Shown in pieces: positions 1 to 9,665 of a stretch of DNA of 64,000 bases. The DNA comes from Hetaerina americana (taxonomy: Eukaryota; Arthropoda; Insecta; Odonata; Calopterygidae), in contig JAKTNV010000019.1 of NCBI GenBank assembly GCA_022747635.1, forward strand, positions 9,063,501 to 9,127,500, given 5' to 3'. A program made the translations under genes and the position numbers. The notes under the pieces were generated by a model that did no database searches, was not told the origin of the DNA, and saw only the letters and a list, made by a program, of their open reading frames with translations. Position 1 is the stretch's first letter. Each line of letters begins with the position of its first letter.

Positions 1-714
1 AGGAGAAACATATCGTCAATGAAACGAGCCCAAAAACTAATTTTAGGGTTTGGTCAGAAATTATAGCGAGCGGTAATTGGCGCATGAATGATAAAAGGAC
101 ATATCCTGGTGTGTTTTTTTCTAAGAAAGATGATGGCTAAAAAATAATCGTATTCCGTGTGGGCTAAATGCATGGTAGAATATCGAAACTATATCAAAGA
201 CTGCTTCACCGAACTAAGAACGTAAAATGGGAAGAAAATATATGGCAATTACGAGATATAGAAGGAAAAAATGATTGATTTCGAGAAGAATTTCATCGCT
301 CTAAAGCACCGCTGGAAACTACTCATAATAAATCTGTACCTTAATAGACTTTTGACATATATTTATTTAAAAAAAATAATAATAAATATATTTAAAGTTG
401 TACTAAATGACTCATAGTAACAATAGCTACACAAATAGAAAATTTCTTTGTAATGGTAGCCACGAATTATGTACGAATGTAAATTTCGGTAGTATTATTG
501 GCATAATTCTATTCTTAATGACTTCAAAAGTTAAGTGGTGTAGGTTGTAGGGTTGACTTCAATTACACCACATTAAGAACTCAGAGACTTTAAGTCGTTT
601 ATAAAAAGAGTCCTTTATATAGAGACTCAAGAGCTGTGAAGAGTTTATATAAAAAAATCAACAGCCGTATTTTAACAAAAAATGAAAGAAGTCTCAATAT
701 ATCACACTTTGAAC

Positions 715-717
<3 letters not shown>
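1..717. other. unassigned AT-rich DNA
   Basis: No reading frame or repeat I can assign. The sequence is AT-rich with many stops in all frames. It may contain older transposon remains too decayed to read by eye. Confidence 0.4.

Positions 718-806
<89 letters not shown>
718..806. repeat. (TA)n microsatellite followed by short CA run
   Basis: About 80 bases of uninterrupted TA dinucleotides followed by a short ACACAC run. It abuts the 3' end of a decayed minus-strand LINE copy that begins near 826, the same arrangement seen at two other L-A copies in this window. Poly-isoleucine/tyrosine frames across it are not genes. Confidence 0.95.
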
Positions 807-807
<1 letters not shown>

Positions 808-825
808 TATATAATATACCGAGTT

Positions 826-1070
826 AGAGTGGGTTTTTAATGGACCCTGGCACCACATGCTATTGTTATTCTTAAACCCTCTGAGTAAGCAATAATATAA
901 CTCATTATTTGGCTGCTATATGCTGTGAGTCCACCTTAATTCCATCAAAAATGTTTACTATTTCCCACTCTCCACCTCTCTTTCTTAACAATCCTCCCTT
1001 TGTTACCGTCTTCAACGTCTTCTCCTGAACTCACTTTTACTGTCGCGGAATTAATTTCTCTTCCCCTACC
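826..1070 (-). mobile_element. decayed 3' end of LINE family L-A
   Basis: Read on the minus strand, this stretch resembles the last ~240 bases of the better-preserved L-A copy at 40.9-42.85 kb. The terminal block (GGGTTTTTAATGGACC on the plus strand here) aligns with the L-A end, and the segment containing GTCTTCAACGTC aligns with the region encoding the C-terminus of the reverse transcriptase protein. There is no surviving reading frame. It is an old, 5'-truncated insertion whose 3' side faces the TA array at 718-797. Confidence 0.5.
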
Positions 1071-1074
1071 GTGC

Positions 1075-1712
1075 CATGGGTTAACTATTCTACCTGCGGA
1101 AGTTTACTTTCAAAATTTTTATCTCAGCCATACCATTTCTAAAAATCTCATTACTTTCGTTTTCTTCTGATCATTGAATTTCACATAGACCACACTGATT
1201 ATACAATGTGGTAAATAATGATAGTAACCGTTTTGCTGGATAATATCTAAGGCATGATCCATTAATCCACAAATCTGATTTGAATGATCCCACAATTACT
1301 TTTACTTTAGTCTTCAGCATTTCCCATTTCATGCGAATAAACATTGACAGATACGAATAAAAAGAATAGATGATCTTGGAAATATTCACGTAACTACCTT
1401 GTATAGGACTGCCCATCCCTTATCTCCATCCGCAATCCACCTTTGAGACTCCAGACGTCAATTTCCAGTCTATCCTTCTCTTCTGGAAAACGACCGTTGG
1501 TTGTGACCTGTTCACTTAGTCCGACCCTTTCCCAAAAGGCACTAAGCATGCCTATGGGTACATCCTGAAATCACACTTTGTTCCTTTTAATTAGTGGACT
1601 CACAAATGGAAAGGCATATATGGCATCACGCCTACCAATCCCCTATTAAACTCAAGTTCATATTCTCCCTGAGAGTATTTGCTCTGCTTTTCACCCATTT
1701 GTAGATTAAATA
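1075..1712. other. unassigned DNA
   Basis: No recognisable gene or repeat. An 81-codon minus-strand frame at 1171-1416 has no family signature that I can see and is probably chance. Confidence 0.35.
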
Positions 1713-1714
1713 TA

Positions 1715-2276
1715 TGGTTAGTATAAAAAGTGCCGGGAAAAGTTTCGGAAAAATAGATTTATTCCAGATATTGCTAAAATGCCTCAAAATTCTTCGAAGT
1801 ACATCCCTTGAGCGTCGACACACTTTTTCCAGCGGTTTTTTCACGACTCGAAAGCTCCCTGGTAGCTGGATTCCTAAGGGTTCTTAACGGCTCCCATGCA
1901 AGCTTCTTTGACAGCGTACAGGGTCCCATGGTGGTGTCCTTTGAGGGAGGATTTCACTTTTATAGGGAATAGGAAATAGAAGTATGCTGGTGCCAAGATG
2001 GAGCTTTCAGGAGATTAAGGAATCGTTATGATGCCGTTGCATAAGATCTTTGAAAGCAAACACTCGACTCTGCTCTTGGTCGTCCGTCAAGACCTTCGAA
2101 AAGAATTCAGCGCAGATATTTCGCAACGCCAAATTTTCAGTGATAATGGTGTACTTTGTCATCTTATCAATGCAAATTTGATCTGCGATCATGCGTACAC
2201 TTAACCGAAGGCCTGAATTCAGCACTTCATGCTCACATCAGGTAAAAACTGTTTCGGATACTTTTTATGTAGACCT
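1715..2276 (-). mobile_element. mariner deletion derivative, family MarA, copy 1
   Basis: This is a short non-autonomous mariner of about 562 bp on the minus strand. Terminal inverted repeats are recognisable but diverged (TGGTTAGTATAAAAAG on the left, matching CTTTTTATGTAGACC on the right) and are flanked by TA. The minus frame at 2007-2225 matches the second helix-turn-helix of mariner transposase (LRLSVRMIADQ, then LRNICAEF and TDDQ). The other end matches the transposase C-terminus. The first ~80 codons and the whole catalytic segment with the three aspartates are missing. A second copy at 3634-4170 has the same architecture, so the deletion predates amplification of both. Confidence 0.75.
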
Positions 2277-2284
2277 TATAATAT

Positions 2285-2740
2285 CTCATATCTTTGCCGT
2301 ATTTGCAATCAAACTTCTAATTCTTTAGCCATCACATAAAGTTGCTTTCTCTTGTGGGAGATATGCATAAATTCTGATTAAATTTAATCTTCCGGTGAAA
2401 TTACTTCATCTTGTAATGCGGTGAATGAGCTCATACAAAATCTTTCTACCAATTTTTTCTGAATTCTTCAACAGTTCTTCAATGATGCCCTCAATTGCCC
2501 CAGGCTTATTTGACTTCTTTTAATGCTTTTTTTCTATCTCGTAATCAGGTAATTCGGGTCTTAAAATATTCTTATCGACAGCATATGTACCTCCTATATT
2601 CAAATATATTAGACTTCTATCTTCCGCATAAAGTGCCTCTATATATTCTTTCCAACTAATATGAACCCGGTCTGTTTCGATTCATATTTTACCTGTTGAA
2701 TGCCTAACAGCGTAAAAAATGTTCGCTGCCCATATTCACT
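2285..2740 (-). pseudogene. decayed reverse transcriptase fragment of an L-A-related LINE
   Basis: On the minus strand the conceptual translation, broken by stops and shifts, shows the landmark WKEYIEALY. It is followed by a PDYEIEK segment, an EELLKNSEKIGR segment and RKILYELIHRI. These match in order the pre-palm and first fingers region of the L-A protein at 41.2-41.5 kb (WKEYIEELY, NEIERALREMK, RKRLYGLIRSI). No catalytic motif remains. It lies between two mariner derivatives and is clearly older than they are. Confidence 0.6.
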
Positions 2741-2820
2741 CATCATCCCTATCAGCACTGTTGCCGTCTGAAACGCACAGGTTCCAGATAAGACGTCTGT
2801 CGCTCTACTTTACTCACGTA
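2741..2820. repeat. interspersed repeat shared with 31195-31305
   Basis: A block of roughly 80 bases containing ACGCACAGGTTCCAG recurs at about 31240-31290 in the same orientation. In both places it follows a CCTATCAGC motif and precedes a GCTCTA...GACTCA-like segment. In this copy it adjoins a decayed LINE, so it may be an upstream part of the same element. Confidence 0.5.
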
Positions 2821-3633
2821 CGGGAGGTATTCCGAAAGTAATGCTATTTAATATCTCGCACTGCCCCAATTGGTCGGAGTGGAATCTAACCATTTGGAGT
2901 AGATGGCAGGGACGCCAAGCTTTGCCGTAAATTGGGTCTCAGTGCTCTCTAATCTGTGGAAGCGGCAGAAAGTCAGTTATTGGAAACCTCTACGCGCCGA
3001 CCGTGTCACGAAAAAAATGGAATCGATTGATCGAACAACGTTACGCGATTAAGTTTGGTTTGAAACTGAAAAAATCAATTGTTGGACTCTGACCGTCGAT
3101 TGATGTTTGCCAATGAACTTAACTTGTCTTCTACTTGTGTTTCGCATTATTGCTGAAGATTTAGCGATGAGGAATGTGTGCGTCAAGCTCGTATCCAAGG
3201 TGTGGTCAGACGATCAAAAGACCACAGGAGCGGAAATTTGAGTTTTTTAAATTTGGGAAATGCGGCCCACGCGGAGGTGATGAAACATGTGTTTTTGAAT
3301 ACGATCCAGAAATAAAACGCCAAAGCTCTGAGTGGCGCACCGACCAGCCCCCCAAGCCCAAAAAGGCAAGAACTAGCGAATCAGAAGTGAAAACAATGCT
3401 CATTGTCTTTTTCGAAGTAAAGCAGTGGTCCATAAGTCGTTTGTTCCTCAAGGACAGACACTTAACGGTACCTACTAAGTAGATGTGCCGGAAAGACTCC
3501 GGAAAAGGGTCATCAGGGCGGGAAAAGACATCTCCGCTACCTGGCAACTCCATCACGACAACGCACCTTACCACAACGCGCTACGAGTCCGCAGAGTTCC
3601 AGGCTAAACACCAGGTGCCAACGCTGCCCCATA
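2821..3633 (+). mobile_element. decayed mariner, family MarB, copy 1 (3' part lost)
   Basis: The left end resembles the terminal inverted repeat of the MarB copy at 59914-60768 (...AAAGTAATGCTATT, preceded by TA). Transposase coding is on the plus strand but broken into several frames. The frame at 3174-3482 holds the first catalytic aspartate in GGDETCVFEYDPE. A second frame holds the HHDN signature of the second aspartate near 3549-3560. The third-aspartate region and the right terminal repeat are absent: similarity stops where MarA copy 2 begins at a TA. The element is dead and probably disrupted by that later insertion. Confidence 0.7.
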
Positions 3634-4170
3634 CATGGTTTACATATAAAGTATCAATAAAAGTTTTTGAAAAATAGATTTGACTCGAAATTCTTCTAAG
3701 TACATCACTTGAGCTTCACACACACTTTTGACAGCGGCTTTCTCTGAACTAAAAGGTTGCCTGGTTGGTGCATTCCGGTAGGTCCTTTGGGGTAAGGGAT
3801 AGCTTAATTGGCGGCATTTAGGTTAGTGTTGTCCTTTTGGGAGGATTTCTCTTTTGGGAATAGTAAATAGTCTGCTGGCGCCAATTCAGGGCTATAAGGT
3901 GATGACAAATCGTCACCATGCCGTTGCATAAGATCTTTGACAGCAAACACTCCACCCTGCTCTTGGTCGTCCATCCAAATACCTTCGGAACGAATTTAGC
4001 GCAGATCTTTCGCATTGCCAAATTTTCAGTAATAATGGTTCGCAATGTCATCTTATCAATAATGCCAATACGATCCGCGATCATGTGTACAGTTAACCGA
4101 CGGTCTGATGTAAGCACAACAGGGACACGTTAGGAAAAAATTGTGACCGATACCTTTTATACACCCCTTC
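3634..4170 (-). mobile_element. mariner deletion derivative, family MarA, copy 2
   Basis: About 537 bp on the minus strand, flanked by TA at 3632-3633 and 4171-4172. The left end begins CATGGTTTACATATAAAG and the right end is its diverged inverse. The minus frame 3818-4117 gives the helix-turn-helix stretch (SDRRLTVHMIADR, then MRKICAKFVPKVF), then runs out of the transposase frame at the internal deletion junction. The C-terminal part lies downstream. Its structure matches copy 1 at 1715-2276, with no N-terminus and no catalytic core. It sits against the broken edge of MarB copy 1. Confidence 0.75.
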
Positions 4171-4174
4171 TACG

Positions 4175-4440
4175 CACATATTCTTCGAAGTATTTGCGGC
4201 AATGCGTGGATAAATTTGTCCTTCTGCACTACGCCATTTCCTCTCACTGATTCAGTCATTACTAAATCCGGGCAAGTTTAATTATCGTTTTTTGTTTTTG
4301 ATTGTTCGGTCAAACATTTTATTTTAATCGGAGATATCTTAGCTTCCTTTTTTTTCTTTTGTCATGCTGCTACCATTCGTTCTTCCTACCCCTTTCTGCC
4401 GCGGTCCCTCTATCTCCTGTCCCCTGCCTTATCCAACTCA
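4175..4440. other. unassigned DNA
   Basis: Nothing recognisable between the MarA copy and the GC-rich start of the R1-like LINE. Confidence 0.35.
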
Positions 4441-4719
4441 CCCAGAAAGGGTAACCTCCACCCTTCGCATAACTTATGTGACAAGTGACGACGCTCCCAC
4501 GCAACATCAAAAGCGGGGATGAAGAGGGGAGACGGTGGGGGAGAGGGTTGAGGGAGCCTCGCTCACCCCTTCCCCACTACCCTCGATCCAACCACCCTCT
4601 TTCAGAAGGCGCCCTTCAACCGGGCTCGCACGGGAGGAGGGGGAGGGGAGTGGACTGCTGGGTGGAGGGGGCGCACGAAAGGAGCGGTTTTCGGACGAAT
4701 ATAGGCAGGAATCGTCTAA

Positions 4720-6467
4720 ATGAGAATTTCAGTTCAGAACAATTCGTACGCCATCTTAAAACACACACACACACACCGGTGTGGAGTTTTGTTGGCCTCT
4801 CCCATTCGGCGCCTCCCCAGGTTGCGGATAGGGGAACGCTCACTAGAAATAGAGGGCACCGGGCAATTAAAATACCCGGGGCGGACAGAAAAGCTAAATA
4901 GGGGAAGGAACCCCGAAAATAAACTAATTATCGTAGTCCTGCAGAAGGAATCAGTTACGGTGCAGGGGAGGGATACCCCAGTACCGGCGCCGTTAGGGAG
5001 TGAGAAAGCGGGCTCCCAGGCGTCGTCATCCAACGACCGCAGTGTTGTAGGGTTTGGTCACTCGGCACCTGTAGCATCTAATGCTACCAGTGACTCTAAC
5101 AAAGAAAGCCAAACATCACTTGAACGGGCTGAAAACTTGGCTCTACATATTACAAGTGATGGGGAGAAGAAACACATGCTGCAGAATTTGGTGGAATTAC
5201 ATGGCGGGTTGCTGCAGGAATTGAGCGAATTTATTAGAGGAACGTCTAATGTCCATAAGGTCATTCACAGTAAGGTGGCAAGTCTGACAGCCAGTTGGCA
5301 TCAGATGGCGGAGCTCGGCGGAACAACGAAGGTTGTCGAATAGAAGGCTATAAGGTTTGCAGCAGGTACACGTACCACTTCTACGCAGACAAAGGGTGTG
5401 GAACAGAAGGCTACAAATACCACCTCTATGCAGACCCGGCGTGAAGAACAAGGATCGCAGGAGAACAAAACAGGGACTATGGAGACAAAGGGACCTGGAA
5501 AAAGTGGGCGCGTAGTTACGGCAAAGAGCAGGAGAACTCAGCAGATGCCGCTGTCGGCGGATCAAGTGTAAAAGAGGAAAAAACAACTGGAGGTGTATCC
5601 GCAGCTTGTAGCACGGGAGGAAAGAGAAGGTGAATGGCAGGTACAGAATAAGAATAGGAGGCCTCCAAAGAAGGCCGAGCTAAAAAATCCGCAGCGGTCT
5701 ACCAAATAGCGTAGAAAAGTCATGCCGAATGCGCTCATTGTTGAGGCGAAAGCCGACATGAGCTACGCGGAAATTCTAACTCATATAAAGAAAGACCAGG
5801 CGCTGAATGATGTGAGCACCTCAGTGCATAGGATTCGTAGGACAAAGGGTGGTGGTTTGCCCTTTGTTCTTACGAAGGAGAGCACCGAAAAGGCGTCCGA
5901 ACTGTGTTCTGTCATGGAGAAGGCTCTGGGTGAGAATGCCACCATCAAGTGCAAAGTGCAAGAGCTGGATGTGGAAATTAAAGAAATGGACGAAGTCACA
6001 ACTAAGGAAGAAGCTTTGGAGGCCATCCAGCGTGACCTTGGTGAAGACTGTGACATAACGCTGGCATCGATTAAATTCTTGAGGTTCACGTACGACAGAA
6101 CCCAGACTGCGGTCGTAAGACTTACTCCAAGATCTTCTTGACCACTGGTGGCCAAGAAGATCTTGGAGCGTGAGCACATCCGCATTGGATGGACCTCTTG
6201 CCGTATAAGAGAGATAGTGAGGCCCCTGAAGTGCTTCAAGTGCTGGGGCTTTGGCCACCTTTCTAGCCACTGCAAAAGCGAAGTAGACAGGTCAAGATGC
6301 TGCATCAAATACGGCAAAGAAGGTCACAAAAAGAGTGTAAGGCGGATGCGCACTGTGCACTATGTGATGGAAAATGTGGCAAGGAGCTTGCTAGCCATAT
6401 AGCAGGCAGTAGTCGATGCCCGGTGTATGTGCGGGCACTCCAGGTTGCCGTTAAGCTCAGGAAATGA
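4720..6467 (+). pseudogene. R1-like LINE ORF1 (gag/nucleic-acid-binding protein), broken
   Basis: The gag protein of R1-type LINEs coats the element RNA. The frame beginning with ATG at 4720 stays in one phase to about 6330 but carries in-frame stops at 5341, 5569, 5707 and 6139. The C-terminal part contains a good zinc knuckle CFKCWGFGHLSSHC (C-X2-C-X4-H-X4-C). A second, damaged knuckle (CCIKYGKEGHKK) has lost cysteines. A frameshift near 6335 moves the third knuckle-like CALCD segment into another frame. In that frame the protein ends at a TGA (6465-6467) overlapping the ATG of ORF2, a gag/pol overlap typical of this clade. The true start codon is uncertain. Confidence 0.75.
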
Positions 6468-7884
6468 GGGTACTGTAGCTCAACCTCCAACATTGCAGGG
6501 TAGCACAGGATCTGCTCATGCAGACGGTGTGGGAGCTGAAGCCGGACCTGGCCATCCTCTCGGAACCCTATAGACATCTGGATACCCAACCTTGGGTGTT
6601 CGATGGAACTAGGAAGGCTGTGGTCTGATCCTGCGGGAGGTCTCCACTTCAGGATACTGGCTGCCAGACGGACCAAGGTTTTTTTTTAGAGTAAGGGTCC
6701 AGGGTGTACATTTTTACAGCTGCTATGCACCACCCAGTTGGACTCTGGACGAGTTCCAGGATTTCCTCACAATGCTGGTTTCAGATGCGAAGGATCGCTT
6801 CCCGGTAGCCATTGGCGGCGATTTCAACGCATGGATATTGGACTGGGGCAGCAGGAGGACGAATGCGAGGGGGCAAACCCTGTTTGAGGCTTGGTCGGCC
6901 CTAGATGTGGTCCTGCTAAACACAGGTAGCGAGCTCACCCTCGTCAAGGGAGAGTCCTCATCTATAGTGAACCTCACCTTTGTGAGTAGTAGTCTAGTGA
7001 AGGGAGACCGTTCCTTGTGGAAGGTGCAGGACATTTACACTTACAGTGATCATCAGGCTATACTGTGGGAGATAAATGAGGACGCGAAGCGAGGGGCCAA
7101 ACCACCAATATCGAACTCGAGGGGTTGGAGAGCCAAGCTGTTCGAAGCTGATCTCTTTTGCGAGGCATTGGACACTGGACCTGTGAACTATGGAGATGCG
7201 ACGGAAAAAGTGGAGGAGGTCATGCGGAGGGTAACTGAAGCATGTGATTTCACTATGCTGCGGAAGAAGAATAATGACCGTCGACCTCCGGTACACTGGT
7301 GGAGCGAAGGGATTGCAAGTCTTCAAAGTAAGTGTCACCGGGCCCATAGACTCGCTCAATGGGCCCGAGGAAAGCCCACGTTTGCCATAATGGAGGAAAA
7401 GTTCAAGGGCGCTAGAAGGGAACTTAAAAAGGCCATCAAGGAAGCCAAAACCGAAAGTTGGAAAGAGCTTCTCAGTGAGGTTGACAGTGACCCGTGGGGC
7501 AGGCCGTATAAGGTTGTCACGAGTCGACTGAAGAGCCAGCCCATGCCATCGCCTACCTGTCCAGTGCTGCTCAAGAGAATTTTATAAACTCTCTTCCCTG
7601 AACAGAAAGAGGAGAGTTATGGCATCGAGGAGAAGGCAGACGAGGATATTCCAGCCATCACGGAAGATGAGATGCTCACTGCAACAACAAGGGTGAAAAA
7701 CAGCAAAGCTCCTGGAATTGACGGAATCCCAAACGTGTCCTTGAAGATAGCTATCAAGGCTGCACCGGCGATGTTCCTATATATGTATGACGAATGTCTC
7801 GAGGAAGGAACATTCCCGGATAAGTGGGAATGGCAGAGATTAATTCTACTGCCTAAAGGAAAAAAGCCTCCGGACGAACAATAG
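6464..7884 (+). pseudogene. R1-like LINE ORF2 (endonuclease and start of reverse transcriptase), broken
   Basis: The frame opens at the ATG overlapping the gag stop and has a stop at its fifth codon. A damaged stretch near 6640-6720 interrupts the endonuclease. The open frame 6772-7587 shows the endonuclease motif IGGDFNAW and, about 85 residues later, the catalytic SDHQAI motif, with LDVVLLN and LTFVSSS between them. A stop at 7585 separates this from 7588-7884 in the same phase. That last part starts the reverse transcriptase (NSKAPGIDGIPN, then WQRLILLPKGKKPPDE). The catalytic palm, including any YADD-type motif, is missing. The element cannot move by itself. Confidence 0.8.
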
Positions 7885-7904
7885 GATTTAACAGATATTT
7901 TAAA

Positions 7905-8260
7905 AATACTAAATTATTATTATTAGTAATCTACTCGGTCGGGATAAGTTTTATAGGTTATAGAAACTATTAGTTACTGTGTTTCCTTGTCCTTATTAGG
8001 ACGAAACAAAAGTTCCCCATATGTACACTTAATTCCACATTGAAATAGCTCATTGTTTAGCTCTGCGTGCTTTCTACCTTCCTTAAACCCGTCCGGAATG
8101 CCTGTTTTTTTCCTTTATCTATAACAAATTCTACCCCAGCATTCTGTCTTATTCCAGCATACCGATACTCTCCTCAATAACCGTCTTTAGAATACCTTCG
8201 TCTCTGAATATTTTCTGCATCTACTTGTCCCGTCTACTTCAAACTTTTACCGACATTTTA
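7905..8260 (-). mobile_element. possible very old L-A LINE 3' end
   Basis: On the plus strand, TAATCTACTCGGTCGGGATA near 7927 resembles the L-A 3' terminus read in reverse. A block near 8180-8240 weakly resembles the C-terminal coding part. Similarity is low and judged by eye, so this could be coincidence. Confidence 0.25.
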
Positions 8261-8264
8261 AACA

Positions 8265-9230
8265 TGTACATTGGTAGTTCACTAAAAATTCAATTATTAG
8301 TATTTGAAGTTCAATAAAAAACGCTCTTCAATATTATTATAATCTTAAATGATTAAATGACAAGTAAATGAATGTCAATGGAAATTCACTTAAAATTGTG
8401 ATACCCTTTTATAAAATGCTGGAATTATAACTTATTTTTCCTTAAAAAGGGCCATTATTTTAAATAATTTAAGTTTCTGGGAGTAATTTTATTAGGCTAA
8501 AGTTCCAGCACACTGCTGATTACAGGATGCGCGTGTGTATTGGTCGAAATTTCATCTCTCTTCCCTCCAAAATTATCGCCCTAGTGACACCATCGGGTGC
8601 CATACCGCCGGTAACTGAAAGTCAGGTTATATCGTGTGCCCTCACATATTCCCGACAACTTTGATTATTTTTCCGCTTGATTCACTGCTCTACCCCTTAC
8701 TTATGGGACAGTAGTTGGAGTTTGTGTAATATTCTGCGATAGTTTTGATCCCAAACATTTGAAGGATCATTTTTTCTATTTGCTGCTCGCCTGACTATTT
8801 GAAAACCACATACTAAATAGCCCACGACCGTTGAAGAGTCGCGAGACACCGCACAAAAGACACTGATTCATGGAGTAAATTTAATTCATTAGAAAACACA
8901 TTTTTATTGGAATTTAATAAGAAGTAAGATATTCGTCTTTAGAAAATGCTTCAAAATGGATTTCCCAGTCTCAGAATTCCATTATTTCTTTCTTCCTTAT
9001 TGAAAATACTAGAAATGGCCATTTGAAATGGAAAAAACATCGTATTCCAATTATGTATCTCATTCACTGGACTTTCTTCTATTTAAGTGAAATATCTTTA
9101 TTGAAACTATTTAATTCGTGACAATTGATAGTTTTAAGTAACATAATACTTCGAAATAATTGAACGGTAAATATTTGCTCATGTAATTTATTCCCATTCT
9201 GCGTCGCACACAAATGTTTAGAGGTCTCTG
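8265..9230. other. unassigned AT-rich DNA
   Basis: No gene, RNA or repeat recognised. Confidence 0.35.
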
Positions 9231-9665
9231 TATTTTTAGAGCGAGATTAGAAGGGGACAAGAGGGCGCACATCAGGGAACGGGAGAAGGGGACGGAGGAA
9301 GCCCCACCCAGCGAGAGGATTCTTCTTTTCTTCATTTTCTCTCCGTTTATTCTTTTCTTTTTTACAGGTGCGGTTCCAGGTATTCTCTTGCCTTCCTTCC
9401 CGCTTCCCGTCCTTATTCACAGATGGCGCGCGAGGAGTCATCGGTTTTAGGGACAAACAAAAGGCGGTCGTTTGTCACCGTCTGCCTCCTTGCCGTCTGC
9501 CCCCCCCCTCCCCGACCCCCTCCTCAACTTCCTCCCCCCTCCCCGAACCCCTCCTCAACTCCCCCTTCCCCTCCCCCAAACGCCCCAAGCCAAACCACTT
9601 CTCGCCCCTCACTAGGCGGACGGCCGATCCCTTCCGCCCCTTGAATCCCGAACGGCATCTCCACG
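9231..9665. other. GC-rich island with pyrimidine-rich repeat
   Basis: A compact GC-rich stretch in AT-rich surroundings. From about 9498 to 9600 the plus strand is almost pure C/T with an irregular repeat of CCCCTCCTCAACT-type units. The open frames across it are low-complexity proline/serine runs and do not look like real proteins. It could be a CpG-island-like regulatory element or a simple-sequence expansion. Confidence 0.5.

Larger units (their letters stand above)
4441..7885 (+). mobile_element. R1-clade LINE, 3' truncated
   Basis: This is a non-LTR retrotransposon with two overlapping reading frames: a gag-like ORF1 with CCHC knuckles, and an ORF2 starting with an apurinic-type endonuclease. 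The 5' limit is uncertain. GC-rich sequence with a short CA run (4762-4777) precedes the readable ORF1 and may be 5' UTR. The element ends abruptly at about 7885, just after the first reverse transcriptase motifs. LINEs normally lose their 5' end, so loss of the 3' part points to a later deletion or rearrangement. GC content is clearly higher than in the flanking DNA. Confidence 0.8.

Noticed and set aside
599..827. Open frames of repeated isoleucine and tyrosine on both strands
   Set aside because: They are translations of the (TA)n microsatellite; the same applies near 21706-22333, 42844-43179 and 55433-55763.
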